From contig DATGXO010000214.1 of NCBI GenBank assembly GCA_035298965.1, forward strand, positions 1-20,146: a stretch of DNA of 20,146 nt. Reading direction: 5' to 3'. The stretch comes from CAJCBL01 sp035298965 (GTDB lineage Bacteria > Verrucomicrobiota > Verrucomicrobiia > Opitutales > Opitutaceae). A model generated the notes under the pieces. That model searched no databases and was not told where the DNA came from. It saw nothing but the letters and a program-made list of their open reading frames with translations. This document shows positions 1 to 7,977 of the stretch, in pieces; the stretch's first letter is position 1, and each line of letters opens with the position of its first letter. The position numbers and the translations under genes were made by a program.

Positions 1-2056
1 CGGTCTTGTTGCTGCCGAAGAGCGCGCCAATCACGGGGATCTCACTCACGAGCGGGAATCCACCGCGGGTCTTGCCGTTGGTGTCCTTTTGCAGGCCGCC
101 GAGCACGATGATCTCGCCGTCGGCGACGCTGATGAACGACTGGGCCTCACGGGTGGAGATGAACGGCTGGCCATCCGCATTGTAGCGCTCGATCTCGTTG
201 GCGGTTTGACTGATCTCCAGTTGGATCGTGCCGTCGGCGCCAATGAGCGGTTTGACCACGAGCTCGATGCCCACGTTTTGGTAGCTGTAACTATTGCGCG
301 CGGTGGTGGTCGAAGTCGTGTCGCTGTAGGAGGACGTAATGATCGGCACTGATTGCGCCACGGTGACCGACGCCTCCTGGTTGTGCGTCGTCGTGATGCT
401 CGGTACGGAGAGAACACGCACGTTGCTCCATTGATTGGATTTGGTGATGTTCGCCTTGCCGCTGACCGTGTCAGAGCCGCCGGCCACTTGATTGACCACG
501 ATATTGGAGAGGCTGTAACCCGGGCCGCTGACGCCCTCGATGCCGACGACGCGGTTGCCGGCCACAGTGATGTTCGTGAACGCGTCGATGCCGCGCTGCA
601 CGGTCTTGCCGACGGTCACGCTGGCGATGAGCACGTCGATCTGGACCTGCGGGAGGATGATATCGACCTGTTTGATGAGCGCGCGCACGAGGTTCAGGTC
701 GTCCTGCGTGCCGGAGGCGACGATGGCGTTGCTCCGCTCGTCGGCGATGATCGTCATGAACTCGCTGAACTGCGAATTGCGCTCTTTGCCGGTGCCGGTG
801 CGCATCGCGCCGCCCGCGACGACAGGCTGTGCGGGCGTGGTAGTTCTGGAGTCATCGCGTTCGCGGTCGCGATCCCGACCGAGTCCCGGGAACGTTTCCC
901 GACTACGTTTCGCTCTGGTCCCGCCCGTCGAGCTGCTCCGGGAAGCGCTCCCCGTCGAGCCCGAGATGAACATGCTCAGGAGCGACGCGACATCCTTGGC
1001 GGTGGCGTGCTGGATCTGGATGACGGCAATCTGCGTCGAGGGGTCCGCCTGCACGTCGAGTTTTTCGATCAGATTCTCGTAGAACTGCACGCTCGAGGAG
1101 TCGGTGACGAGGATGACCTGATTCGTGCGCTCGTCGAAGTTGATGCTGGTCGTCGCGGAGATGAGCGCAGCGCCGAGCCCGGCGGCGGTGGCGTCGGCCG
1201 AGCCTTCGCCGGTCGTGGGTGCCGGCACGCCTTGGGGCGTGAGCGCAGCGGGGGCGCCCCCGCCCTGGCCGGCCTGTTTGTTGAACGCCGTGCGCGTACT
1301 CTCGATCAGGCTCTTGATTTTCTCGGCCACATCCTGGGCCTGCGCGAACTTCAGCGTGTAGAACTTCGTGACCAGGTCCCGGGGCTTGTCGACCTGTTCG
1401 AGGACGTACTCCAGCCGTTGGAGGTTGGAGATCGTGTCGGTGACGAGGATCGTGCTGGAATTCTGGAACGGCACCACCGCTCCGAAGCCCGGGCTGAGGA
1501 ACGGCTGCACCTGCGTCTGGAACGTCGTCGTGTCGAGGTGCTCGAGCCGGAAGAGCTTGCTCACGATGCGACCGGAGGGCGGCTGGTCGGCGAGGGTGCC
1601 GAGCACCAGCTCAGGCGCCTCGGTCTTGATGTTCGTAATGACGACGACCTTGATGAACTTCTCCCCGAGCGGCGCGACGGCGATGTTGTTCAGGCTGAGC
1701 AACGACTCGAGCGCGATGATCGCGTCGCGCTTGGTGATCGGGCCGTGGCTGTTGAAGGTGAACGTGGGCGTGGGCAGCTGCTGCGGGCGAATGACCGAGC
1801 GGCCGGTGAGCTGCTCAAGCAGGTCGAGCACGCTCGTGAGCGGGTTGTCGCTGAGCTTGATGTTGTCGACCATCGCGTCGCCGTCGCCCGCCGGCGGGAT
1901 CGGCTGGATCGCGGCGGGGGTCCGCGGCGCCGTCGCCGTGACGGGTGCGCTCTCGGGCGGCTGCTGGGCGATGCCGAGCGGGGCGATGCCGGCGAACGCG
2001 AACGCGGCGGACGCGCCAGCCACGCAGCGCAGGAACGGAGAGCGACGGGGTTTCAT
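1..2056 (-). CDS. gspD: Type II secretion outer-membrane secretin GspD (3' end cut by window edge)
   Basis: Outer-membrane channel of the type II secretion system. About 685 residues are visible with no stop before the window edge. Residues 1-30 are a signal peptide (basic start, Ala-rich core, ending near GIAQQ). An N0-like domain follows (about 60-140), then N1 (about 160-225), N2 (about 228-345, interrupted by a Gly/Ala/Pro-rich linker) and N3 (about 350-470). N3 contains a Ser/Arg/Asp-rich insertion at about 365-405. The secretin domain starts near 475 (LPQVQIDVLIASV) and includes the VPIITSS and ELVVKPLIGADG segments. It ends with the secretin signature FPLVSEIPVIGALFGSNKT at the edge, so only a short C-terminus is missing. 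The ATG is the first Met before the signal peptide and lies 45 nt after gspM; no strong Shine-Dalgarno is visible. I checked the reading frame across the low-complexity insertion and it is intact. Last gene of the operon in the window. Confidence 0.93.
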   Translation of the reverse strand, partial: MKPRRSPFLRCVAGASAAFAFAGIAPLGIAQQPPESAPVTATAPRTPAAIQPIPPAGDGDAMVDNIKLSDNPLTSVLDLLEQLTGRSVIRPQQLPTPTFTFNSHGPITKRDAIIALESLLSLNNIAVAPLGEKFIKVVVITNIKTEAPELVLGTLADQPPSGRIVSKLFRLEHLDTTTFQTQVQPFLSPGFGAVVPFQNSSTILVTDTISNLQRLEYVLEQVDKPRDLVTKFYTLKFAQAQDVAEKIKSLIESTRTAFNKQAGQGGGAPAALTPQGVPAPTTGEGSADATAAGLGAALISATTSINFDERTNQVILVTDSSSVQFYENLIEKLDVQADPSTQIAVIQIQHATAKDVASLLSMFISGSTGSASRSSSTGGTRAKRSRETFPGLGRDRDRERDDSRTTTPAQPVVAGGAMRTGTGKERNSQFSEFMTIIADERSNAIVASGTQDDLNLVRALIKQVDIILPQVQIDVLIASVTVGKTVQRGIDAFTNITVAGNRVVGIEGVSGPGYSLSNIVVNQVAGGSDTVSGKANITKSNQWSNVRVLSVPSITTTHNQEASVTVAQSVPIITSSYSDTTSTTTARNSYSYQNVGIELVVKPLIGADGTIQLEISQTANEIERYNADGQPFISTREAQSFISVADGEIIVLGGLQKDTNGKTRGGFPLVSEIPVIGALFGSNKT

Positions 2057-2101
2057 AGGAATCGATGGTACCGAGGAAAATGGCACGGCGGGCGAGCGGG
2101 C

Positions 2102-2626
2102 CTACTGGAGCAGCTCGAGGCCGGAGAGTTTCAGGCGCACGTCGAGCTGCGCGGGGTTGCGGCGGTCGGGCGTGACGACGATCTGCTCGATGTTCACCAG
2201 CGGGAGGTTCGCGCGGAGGTCGTCGACGAACGCGCCGAGCGTGGCCAGCTCGGTCTTGTCGAGCGTCACGGAGACCGAGTGCAGCGCGACGGGCGGCCGG
2301 CGCTCCGTCGTGGGCGGATCGAGCCGGTAAGCGGTGATGCGCTGGCGTTTGATCACGGCATCGAGCTGACCGACGAGCTGGTTGGCGTTGAGCGAGCGGC
2401 CCTGCTGCACCTGCGAAAGGCGGCTCTGCAAGTCCTGCGCCTTCTCGGGCGCGACGGCGAGCCACCTCTGCTGCGTGTCGAGCACCTGGCCCGTCTCGCC
2501 CCAGCGTTCACGCAACGTCCGGCCGCGGGCAAAAACCGAGGCGAGCCAGATGGCGACGCCCACCGTGAGCACCACGAGGAGCAGGACGCGTTCGCGCCAG
2601 CTGCGGCGGAAAAAGAAGGCTCTCAT
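2102..2626 (-). CDS. gspM: GspM-like inner-membrane platform protein
   Basis: A 174-residue bitopic membrane protein. It has a short Arg-rich cytoplasmic start, one transmembrane helix at about residues 13-32 (VLLLVVLTVGVAIWLA), a coiled region (about 33-85) and a C-terminal small alpha/beta domain typical of GspM/PilO-like partners of GspL. Similarity is structural rather than by strong motifs, as is usual for GspM. The call rests on topology, size and position directly after the GspL-like gene. The ATG overlaps the gspL stop in an ATGA, implying translational coupling. In type II systems GspM binds GspL and GspG-type pseudopilins and couples the ATPase to pseudopilus assembly. It could equally be labelled PilO-like. 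Confidence 0.72.
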   Translation of the reverse strand: MRAFFFRRSWRERVLLLVVLTVGVAIWLASVFARGRTLRERWGETGQVLDTQQRWLAVAPEKAQDLQSRLSQVQQGRSLNANQLVGQLDAVIKRQRITAYRLDPPTTERRPPVALHSVSVTLDKTELATLGAFVDDLRANLPLVNIEQIVVTPDRRNPAQLDVRLKLSGLELLQ

Positions 2627-4026
2627 GACGGGGGCGGCGGAGGTTCGGAGCCGCCGTCTTCAGGCGGTGGAGGCGGAGGAAACGATCCGCCAGCGGACAC
2701 GGGCACTGCCGCGGCAGCGGCAGGTGCGGGCGGACGAGCGGCGCGCGGATCGCCGGTGACGAGCTGGCGGCGCCCGGGCGGCGGAGCGGAAACATTTGGA
2801 CCGCTGGGCGCGCGGGCCGGCTGCGCCTCCGCGGCCGGCTGCGATGTCGGATTCGGCGCGCCGGTGGCGGTCGCGAGCGAAAAGCCCGGGCGGAACGCAA
2901 GCGTGAGCTGGAAAGTCCCGCCGCCCTCGCGCGCACGGATGTTCTTCACCTCGACATTGGCGAACGCGGGTGCGCGCCGGAGCGCGGCCTCGAACTCGTT
3001 GATCTCCGCCAACACGTTGGTGGAGCCCTCGACCACCATCTGCAGGCCGCCTTCGACGGAGACCTTCGTGAAGTAGATCGAGCGCGGCCGCAGGTCGTTC
3101 ACGTACGCGAGCAGCTCGAGCGGTTGCGGCTTGCGGTCGATGTAGCCGGCGAGCCGCGCGACGATGTCGCTGTTCGCCTCCGCCGTGCGTGCCGCAGGCG
3201 TCTGCCTCTCGACGAGCGACTGCCGCCGGGAATTCGCAAAACGCACGCCGACTAGGCCCAACTCGCCGACGAGCAGCAGCAACGCCGCCGCGCCGAGTCC
3301 GACCAACGCGCCCCAGGCGTAGCGGTTCCACTGGAAGTCGCGGCGCTTCGTCCGGAGAAACTCCGGCTCGCGCAGGTCCATCGCCCAGAGCTGTGCCGCG
3401 GCGAGCGGGTTGTTCTCGGGCGCGCGGGCGGCAGCCGCCTCCTGCGCTTCCCAATGAAACTCGTACCGCGCGCCGCGCAGCGTGCAGGGCGTCTCCGCCA
3501 AACGGAAACGCCTAGTCCGGTGCTCCGTGCCCAAGTGCGCGAGGACCAGCTCGCGGACCGCCGCGATCCCCTCCTCGCCCGCGGCCTCCGCCGGCACCGG
3601 CCGGCTGACGATCGCCCGCGGGAGCGCCGAACCGGCGGCAAAGTCCAGCGCCGTCACGCATTCCGCGGTCTCCAGCACGACCACGCCGCCGCGCGCATCC
3701 GCGGCCGGCAACCAAGTCGCGAAATCCGGCACGACGAACGCCGCCTTCGCCCACGTTTCCTGCACCGCGGCGAACTTGCGTCGGAGCGCTGCGAACACGA
3801 CCAGCCCCTCGGCGGCGGCGAAATGCCCGCGCGCGAGCTGCTCCTCCGCGAACGGCGAATCCGTCTCGATCGCGAGCGCCGCGAGTCCGGGCAGCTCCTT
3901 CTCGGGCGTGCCGGCGGGCACGGCGGCAGTGGCCGTGAAGAAATGGTGCCCCGGGACGAGGATCACCGGTTGCTCGGGTAGGCGCCGGCCCCCGGCGAGT
4001 TTGGGCTGTGTGGGTTTATCCGCCAC
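2623..4026 (-). CDS. gspL: GspL/PilN-like inner-membrane assembly protein with proline-rich tail
   Basis: From the GTG at 4026 the protein has 467 residues. The N-terminal ~235 residues are soluble and resemble the actin-like cytoplasmic domain of GspL/PilM, though divergent. One transmembrane helix lies at about 237-261 (YAWGALVGLGAAALLLLV). A periplasmic PilN/GspL-like ferredoxin fold follows at about 295-385, with LELLAYVNDLRPRSIYFTKV and a following VEGSTNVLAEINEFEAAL segment. The last ~80 residues are Pro/Ala-rich and end in two proline runs, unusual for GspL. The reading frame extends upstream to a TTG at 4089 inside gspK. I prefer the GTG, 4 nt after the gspK stop, because it matches the tight spacing of the operon. 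Neither start has a clear Shine-Dalgarno. Function (linking the E ATPase to the M protein and the pseudopilus) is known for the family and inferred here from order and topology. Confidence 0.75.
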   Translation of the reverse strand: MADKPTQPKLAGGRRLPEQPVILVPGHHFFTATAAVPAGTPEKELPGLAALAIETDSPFAEEQLARGHFAAAEGLVVFAALRRKFAAVQETWAKAAFVVPDFATWLPAADARGGVVVLETAECVTALDFAAGSALPRAIVSRPVPAEAAGEEGIAAVRELVLAHLGTEHRTRRFRLAETPCTLRGARYEFHWEAQEAAAARAPENNPLAAAQLWAMDLREPEFLRTKRRDFQWNRYAWGALVGLGAAALLLLVGELGLVGVRFANSRRQSLVERQTPAARTAEANSDIVARLAGYIDRKPQPLELLAYVNDLRPRSIYFTKVSVEGGLQMVVEGSTNVLAEINEFEAALRRAPAFANVEVKNIRAREGGGTFQLTLAFRPGFSLATATGAPNPTSQPAAEAQPARAPSGPNVSAPPPGRRQLVTGDPRAARPPAPAAAAAVPVSAGGSFPPPPPPEDGGSEPPPPPS

Positions 4027-4030
4027 GGGT

Positions 4031-5194
4031 TCAGGGTGTGGGCTGAGAATCGGCGATGCTAGAAGGGGGTGGGTCCTCCACAAGCTCAAGAAACCGAAAT
4101 GGGTACTCGAGTGCGGGCGCGCCGCCGTTGCTCGTCACGACAGCAGAATTCGGAGACTGTTGCCGCGAGCCGGGGCCGCGTTTCCGCGACCCGGTGGTGT
4201 CGGTGCGCACCACGGCGCGCAGGCGAAACTCCGTTTGGCGCTCACGCACGGTGATCACGATGCCGAGCTCGCGCGTCTGCACGCCGAACTGCGCCTCGGA
4301 AGGCAGCGTGCCGACTTGCGCGGCGAGTTCGCTCATCGAGCGGTAGAAGTTCGCGCCCGCGGTGCCGCGCTCGCCGTCGACCGTGTCGAGCGCGCGGCCG
4401 AGCGAATCGAGCTGCGCGGTGTCGAGCAGGCCGGAGGCGCGCAGCGTGGCGTCGGAGATCGTGTTGAGGTTGATCGTGCCGTCGCTCCACAGGCTCACGC
4501 GGCGGGTGAACTCCTCGAAACGAGGCGTGGGCCGGCCGGACTCGGTGAACATCAGATCCGCGAAACCCTGCACCGCCGCGAGCTCGGCGAACGATCGCGG
4601 CGTGGCGTTGGCGGCGACGTGCGCCGGATCGGTGCGCAGATAGTCTTCCTTCTCCGCGCCGAACGGCCGCGTGTTGTCGTCGGCGTCAATCCAGTCGATC
4701 AGGCTGTCGGTGAGCACCTCGACTTCGCCCGCCTCGAAGCCGAGGTCGGTGAAGAGCGCGGCGAGCGCGGGCTCGGCGAGCTCGGCGTTGGCGAGGGGAA
4801 GTTTGCCGTTCTCGTCGGAAAACGCGACGGTCACCTCGCGGCCGGACGCGGGTTCGTAGCCGGCCAGCGCGAGCGGGTCGCCCCACCCTTGCGCCGGAGC
4901 GTACAGGCCGCCGTCGATCTCGCGGTACAGCGCGAGCACCGCCAGCGTGGCCTCGAGCGCCGAATACGCCTCGCCGCGCAGTCGGCCGCGTTGCACGTAG
5001 TAGCCCTCGCCCGCCATCTCGGCCAACGCGCGTTCGCTGAACTTCAGGATCGCGGCCGAGGTCACGACGATCAGCACAAGCACGAAAAGCAGCACCGAGC
5101 CGCGCCGCAGCCGCGCGAGCCGACCGGGGCGGCGCGAAACATCGGCTGCGTCCACCGCAGCGCCGGCAACGGTGGGAGCGTGCGGCGCGTTCAT
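4031..5194 (-). CDS. gspK: Type II secretion minor pseudopilin GspK
   Basis: A 387-residue GspK, the large minor pseudopilin that caps the pseudopilus tip. A prepilin-type leader ends at about Gly32, followed by the hydrophobic helix SVLLFVLVLIVVTSAA. The +5 position is not Glu, which is the known hallmark of GspK among pseudopilins. Family landmarks are LTDSLIDWIDADDNTRPFGAEKEDYL (about 165-190, shown here in part by its D-x-x-D core) and GTINLNTISDATLRASGL (about 245), the helix-hairpin-helix-like segment of GspK. The open frame continues upstream, but the ATG at 5194 overlaps the gspJ stop as ATGA and gives the right leader length. The C-terminus carries a Ser/Arg/Gln-rich stretch and ends near the gspL start. 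Confidence 0.9.
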   Translation of the reverse strand: MNAPHAPTVAGAAVDAADVSRRPGRLARLRRGSVLLFVLVLIVVTSAAILKFSERALAEMAGEGYYVQRGRLRGEAYSALEATLAVLALYREIDGGLYAPAQGWGDPLALAGYEPASGREVTVAFSDENGKLPLANAELAEPALAALFTDLGFEAGEVEVLTDSLIDWIDADDNTRPFGAEKEDYLRTDPAHVAANATPRSFAELAAVQGFADLMFTESGRPTPRFEEFTRRVSLWSDGTINLNTISDATLRASGLLDTAQLDSLGRALDTVDGERGTAGANFYRSMSELAAQVGTLPSEAQFGVQTRELGIVITVRERQTEFRLRAVVRTDTTGSRKRGPGSRQQSPNSAVVTSNGGAPALEYPFRFLELVEDPPPSSIADSQPTP

Positions 5195-6255
5195 CGCAAC
5201 GGCGCTCCTTCCGGCACCTCGGGCAACGTGATCGAGACTTCGCGCGCCATCCCGCGATAGGTGAACTCCACGCGAATGCGTTGCGGCACGAGCCAGCCGC
5301 CGTTGCCATCGGCCTGCGGCTGGGTGGTGTGGTTCCACGTCTTCCGCTCCGCGTCGTAGTAGTCGAAGGAGATACCTCGGCCGAAGGGCGAGAGCTGGGT
5401 CTTGCGCGGGCGCCCGGTGCCGTAGTCCTCCTCGAGCTTGGATTTCCAGAGCAGCACCAGGCCCTCGTCGGCGTTCACCTGGAGCGCGCACTCGACCTGC
5501 GGCAACGGCCGCTGCGGCCACACGCACTGGCCGGGCGCCTCGTCGATCTCGAACATGAGCATCGGCGGCGCGCCTTCGTAGCCGGCCGGCGTGCCGAAAC
5601 GAAACCGCGCGCCCGAGCCGGTGTCGGCGTTGGTCGTCTGCGAGAGCGCGAAACTCTTCGGGCCGCCACCGGGCTGGTGGAACGGGTTGTCGGTGCCGCC
5701 ATCACGCAACGGCGGCGGCAAACGACCGCGCCCGCCCGTGTCGCGCGGCGGCGGTGCCCCCTGCACGCGCAAAGAGCTCCCGACCGCGGCAAACGTTCGC
5801 CGACCGAGCGACAACTGCGCCGCGAACAACCGCGTGCCCACCGCCAGCCAACGCGCTCCCGGAAAGCGCGCCGCGAGCGACGCCGGCCAACTCGGCTCCG
5901 CCGCAGCCACCACCGGCGCACCGCGCCCGCGCGGCTCCGGCGGAGCGACTTGCGAGGTGGGTCGCGAACTCGGCTGCGCGTCCTTTTCGGAAATCTCGAC
6001 GGACTGCTGCACCAGCGAATCGACAAAGCGCGTCACGCCGCGCACGTGCCGGTCGAACAAGCGCTCCTCGGAGCCGCCGCCCCACAGCTCGCCCATCGAG
6101 AGCACGAAGAAGTTCACCGCGACGAGCAGCATCGCGGCGAGCGCCACCGCGATCAGGATTTCCAACAACGAGAAACCGCCCCCGGCGGCCCGGCGGCTTT
6201 TGCGCCCCGACAACATCGGCGCCGTGTGACGGCGTTTCTGCGCGCGCGGTTTCAT
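5191..6255 (-). CDS. gspJ: GspJ-like minor pseudopilin, enlarged
   Basis: A 354-residue prepilin-like protein. The leader is Arg/Lys-rich (residues 1-27) and ends in the cleavage site G27/F28 of GGGFSLLEILIAVALAA, with Glu at +5. By gene order (between I and K) and by the long helix it is GspJ, which joins GspI and GspK at the pseudopilus tip. Typical GspJ proteins are about 200 residues. This one has a Pro/Arg/Gly-rich insertion at about 95-205, so only the N-terminal helix and the C-terminal part (VPQRIRVEFTYRGMAREVSITLP) look conserved. The ATG at 6255 overlaps the gspI stop in an ATGA; the longer upstream open frame is an artefact of high GC. The H/I/J labels depend partly on order. Confidence 0.75.
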   Translation of the reverse strand: MKPRAQKRRHTAPMLSGRKSRRAAGGGFSLLEILIAVALAAMLLVAVNFFVLSMGELWGGGSEERLFDRHVRGVTRFVDSLVQQSVEISEKDAQPSSRPTSQVAPPEPRGRGAPVVAAAEPSWPASLAARFPGARWLAVGTRLFAAQLSLGRRTFAAVGSSLRVQGAPPPRDTGGRGRLPPPLRDGGTDNPFHQPGGGPKSFALSQTTNADTGSGARFRFGTPAGYEGAPPMLMFEIDEAPGQCVWPQRPLPQVECALQVNADEGLVLLWKSKLEEDYGTGRPRKTQLSPFGRGISFDYYDAERKTWNHTTQPQADGNGGWLVPQRIRVEFTYRGMAREVSITLPEVPEGAPLR

Positions 6256-6737
6256 GACGTCTTCGCCGCGACGATGCCTCGCGCGCGGCGCTCCTCCTCG
6301 ATCCGGCTCTTCGCCTCCTCGAACAGCTTTCCGCGCTCGGTCGGCTCCGACCACGACGGGCGCAACACGACGAGCCGCTCGTGGTGCCGGCGAGGCGCGC
6401 GATCCTCAACCGCCATCTCCACCTGCAGCTCGATCGCGAACAAATCGACAACCGCGGCGGGCTGCACTTGCGCGCTCCACACGATCCGCGCCCCGGAAGG
6501 CGCGGAGATCTCGCCCCCCTTCGCCAGCTCCTCCAGATCGGCCTGCACGAGCGCCTGCTCGCGCACCCACCGCACCTCCTGCTCGAACTCGCGGTCCATG
6601 CGCACTGCCGCGAGTCCCTCGATGATGTTCAGGTACGACGAAGTCAGCACGACCACCGCGACCGCAAACAACGCCACCGCGAGCAACACCTCGAGCAGCG
6701 TGAACGCCGTCCGGCGAAACGTGCGCCGCGTGCTCAC
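6252..6737 (-). CDS. gspI: GspI-like minor pseudopilin
   Basis: A 161-residue pseudopilin with a short basic leader (about 11 residues) and the prepilin motif A11/F12 in RRTAFTLLEVLLAVALFAVAV, with Glu at +5. Residue -1 is Ala rather than the canonical Gly. The GTG start at 6737 overlaps the gspH stop (GTGA) and gives a leader of normal length; the long upstream extension of the frame would bury the leader and is rejected. The length and position after gspH fit GspI, which forms the tip complex with J and K. The C-terminal half is Arg/Glu-rich (ERGKLFEEAKSRIEEERRARG), longer than needed for the fold and probably a surface extension. Confidence 0.76.
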   Translation of the reverse strand: MSTRRTFRRTAFTLLEVLLAVALFAVAVVVLTSSYLNIIEGLAAVRMDREFEQEVRWVREQALVQADLEELAKGGEISAPSGARIVWSAQVQPAAVVDLFAIELQVEMAVEDRAPRRHHERLVVLRPSWSEPTERGKLFEEAKSRIEEERRARGIVAAKTS

Positions 6738-7354
6738 GAGCGCCCACCCTTCTCTTCGGCATCCGCGCCGAGCATCTCGGCACCGGTCCAAGGATCGATC
6801 ACGACGCGGCGCTTGTAGGTGCCGAGCTCGAACTCGATCGCAAACGGCTGACACGTGCCGTCGGGGAAAAGCCGCACCGCCCGCGCCGGCCGCCGTGTGA
6901 CCAGCGCACCCCGCACGAGGATGAAATCGTTCGCCGCCACCTCCTCGGAAAACGTCGCCGCGCAATCCTTGCCCGCCGCCTCGCCGCCGACCGGCACCTG
7001 CGTGTCGCCCGCCAGACCGGAGAGCACGAAAGCCTTCGCCTCCTCGTCCCACCGCAGCTCTACAGTGCGCCGCGTCGCCAACGCGCGTTCGCGGCCCTGC
7101 GCCAGCGCGCGCCAGAACGCGCCCTCGAACGCGTCGGCCGGAGACGAACGCCCGAGCGACTCGACGCTCACCAGAAACATCGTGCCCGCCACCGCGATGA
7201 GCGCGATGACGAGCAGCACTTCGAACAACGTGAAACCGCGGCGCCGGCGCCCATCCGCCGGCCCACGCCCACGGACTCCGCCCGCCTCGCCAGCCCAGCC
7301 GCCCCGCGCGCGCCCGGTTCGCCGCAAGCCGTCGCGTTGAAGGATCCGCGTCAC
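6734..7354 (-). CDS. gspH: GspH-like minor pseudopilin
   Basis: A 206-residue pseudopilin read from the GTG at 7354, which overlaps the gspG stop in GTGA. The prepilin site is G40/F41 in RRRRGFTLFEVLLVIALIAVAG, with Glu at +5. The resulting 40-residue Arg/Gly-rich leader is unusually long, so an internal start (for example the GTG-type codon nearer the motif) is possible. The body contains a beta-rich segment with RTVELRWDEEAKAFVLSGLAGD, similar in layout to GspH/FimT C-terminal domains, and a late WTGAEM segment. GspH sits at the pseudopilus base-to-tip junction in known systems. Identification is from the prepilin motif, the GspH-like layout and the position between G and I. Confidence 0.72.
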   Translation of the reverse strand: MTRILQRDGLRRTGRARGGWAGEAGGVRGRGPADGRRRRGFTLFEVLLVIALIAVAGTMFLVSVESLGRSSPADAFEGAFWRALAQGRERALATRRTVELRWDEEAKAFVLSGLAGDTQVPVGGEAAGKDCAATFSEEVAANDFILVRGALVTRRPARAVRLFPDGTCQPFAIEFELGTYKRRVVIDPWTGAEMLGADAEEKGGRS

Positions 7355-7794
7355 CAGTTGCCGATGTCGTCGGCGGTGCCGTCCTTGCGATCCTGGCCGG
7401 CCGACCAGACGTCGTAGCGGTCGGTGTTGTGGGCGCCCGGGTAGCGGTAGAGGTACGGCGTTCCCCACGGATCGGCCGGAAGCTTGCCGCCATCGGTCTT
7501 GATGTACGGACCGCGCCAGCGCTCGGCGCCGGAAGCGGGTGCCGTCACCAAGGCCTGGAGCCCCTCCTCAGTCGTCGGATAGCCGCCCATCGCGATCTTG
7601 TAGCTGGTCAGCGGCACTTCGAGACTCTGCTTCACGAAGATCTTCGCGACCTGCTCCTGATTCTGGCCGAAGACCTTGTCGGCGTTCACCACGGCGACGC
7701 CGGCGAGCAAGGCGATCAGCGCCACGACGATGAGGATTTCAAATAGGGTAAACGCCGCGCGCCGGCCGCGGGATTTTTCAGGGTTGCGAAGCAT
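7351..7794 (-). CDS. gspG: Type II secretion major pseudopilin GspG
   Basis: A 147-residue major pseudopilin, the main subunit of the pseudopilus. The leader is 14 residues (MLRNPEKSRGRRAA) and the cleavage site is A14/F15 in AFTLFEILIVVALIALLAG, with Glu at +5. The -1 residue is Ala, not Gly. Family landmarks follow: SYKIAMGGYPTTEEGLQALVT (about 64-85), the RWRGPYI segment, DPWGTPYLYRYPG (about 108-120) and the calcium-loop region DRYDVWSAGQDRKDGTADDIGNW at the C-terminus. Length and order match GspG closely. The ATG at 7794 is the first start after the intergenic gap, so gspG is the first gene of the operon. No strong Shine-Dalgarno is seen. Confidence 0.95.
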   Translation of the reverse strand: MLRNPEKSRGRRAAFTLFEILIVVALIALLAGVAVVNADKVFGQNQEQVAKIFVKQSLEVPLTSYKIAMGGYPTTEEGLQALVTAPASGAERWRGPYIKTDGGKLPADPWGTPYLYRYPGAHNTDRYDVWSAGQDRKDGTADDIGNW

Positions 7795-7827
7795 GCGCGC
7801 AGAATGTGACGCCCCTTTTCCGGGTCA
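7795..7827 (-). promoter_or_regulatory. Possible promoter of the gsp operon
   Basis: On the minus strand a TTGACC hexamer at 7822-7827 is followed 17 nt later by ATTCTG, a weak -10 match only a few bases from the gspG ATG. If used, the mRNA would be nearly leaderless. This is a pattern match only; no conserved operator is evident. Confidence 0.2.
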
Positions 7828-7940
7828 AGTTACCGCTCCGGCCGCATGACCCGCGCCAACCGCCATCGCCGGCGAACCGTGCGGGGCTCTCGCCTTCAAT
7901 GGTGCTCGTCCTCATCCATCCTCCGGAATCCGCGTTCATC

Positions 7941-7959
7941 GGCGTCCATCCGCGGTTCC
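7941..7959. repeat. Dispersed short repeat, copy 1
   Basis: GGCGTCCATCCGCGGTTCC on the plus strand. It differs at two positions from the sequence at 8555-8573. Immediately to the left (7930-7940) the related CCGCGTTCATC forms a partial tandem, so the element is built from about 12-bp CGGATGRACGC-like units when read on the minus strand. It lies 18 bp past the stop of the EVE gene. Elements of this style are common between genes in environmental bacterial genomes as I recall them; function unknown. Confidence 0.5.
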
Positions 7960-7977
7960 TTCCGCCTGGTTTCCCGC

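Noticed and set aside
353..3076. 907-codon plus-strand open frame
   Set aside because: Antisense shadow of gspD, gspM and gspL. The minus-strand translation has clear secretin and GspL features; the plus frame is Arg/Asp/Glu-rich without domains.
4027..4089. Longer gspL start at TTG 4089
   Set aside because: It would overlap gspK by 59 bp and add a non-family extension; GTG 4026 fits the operon spacing.
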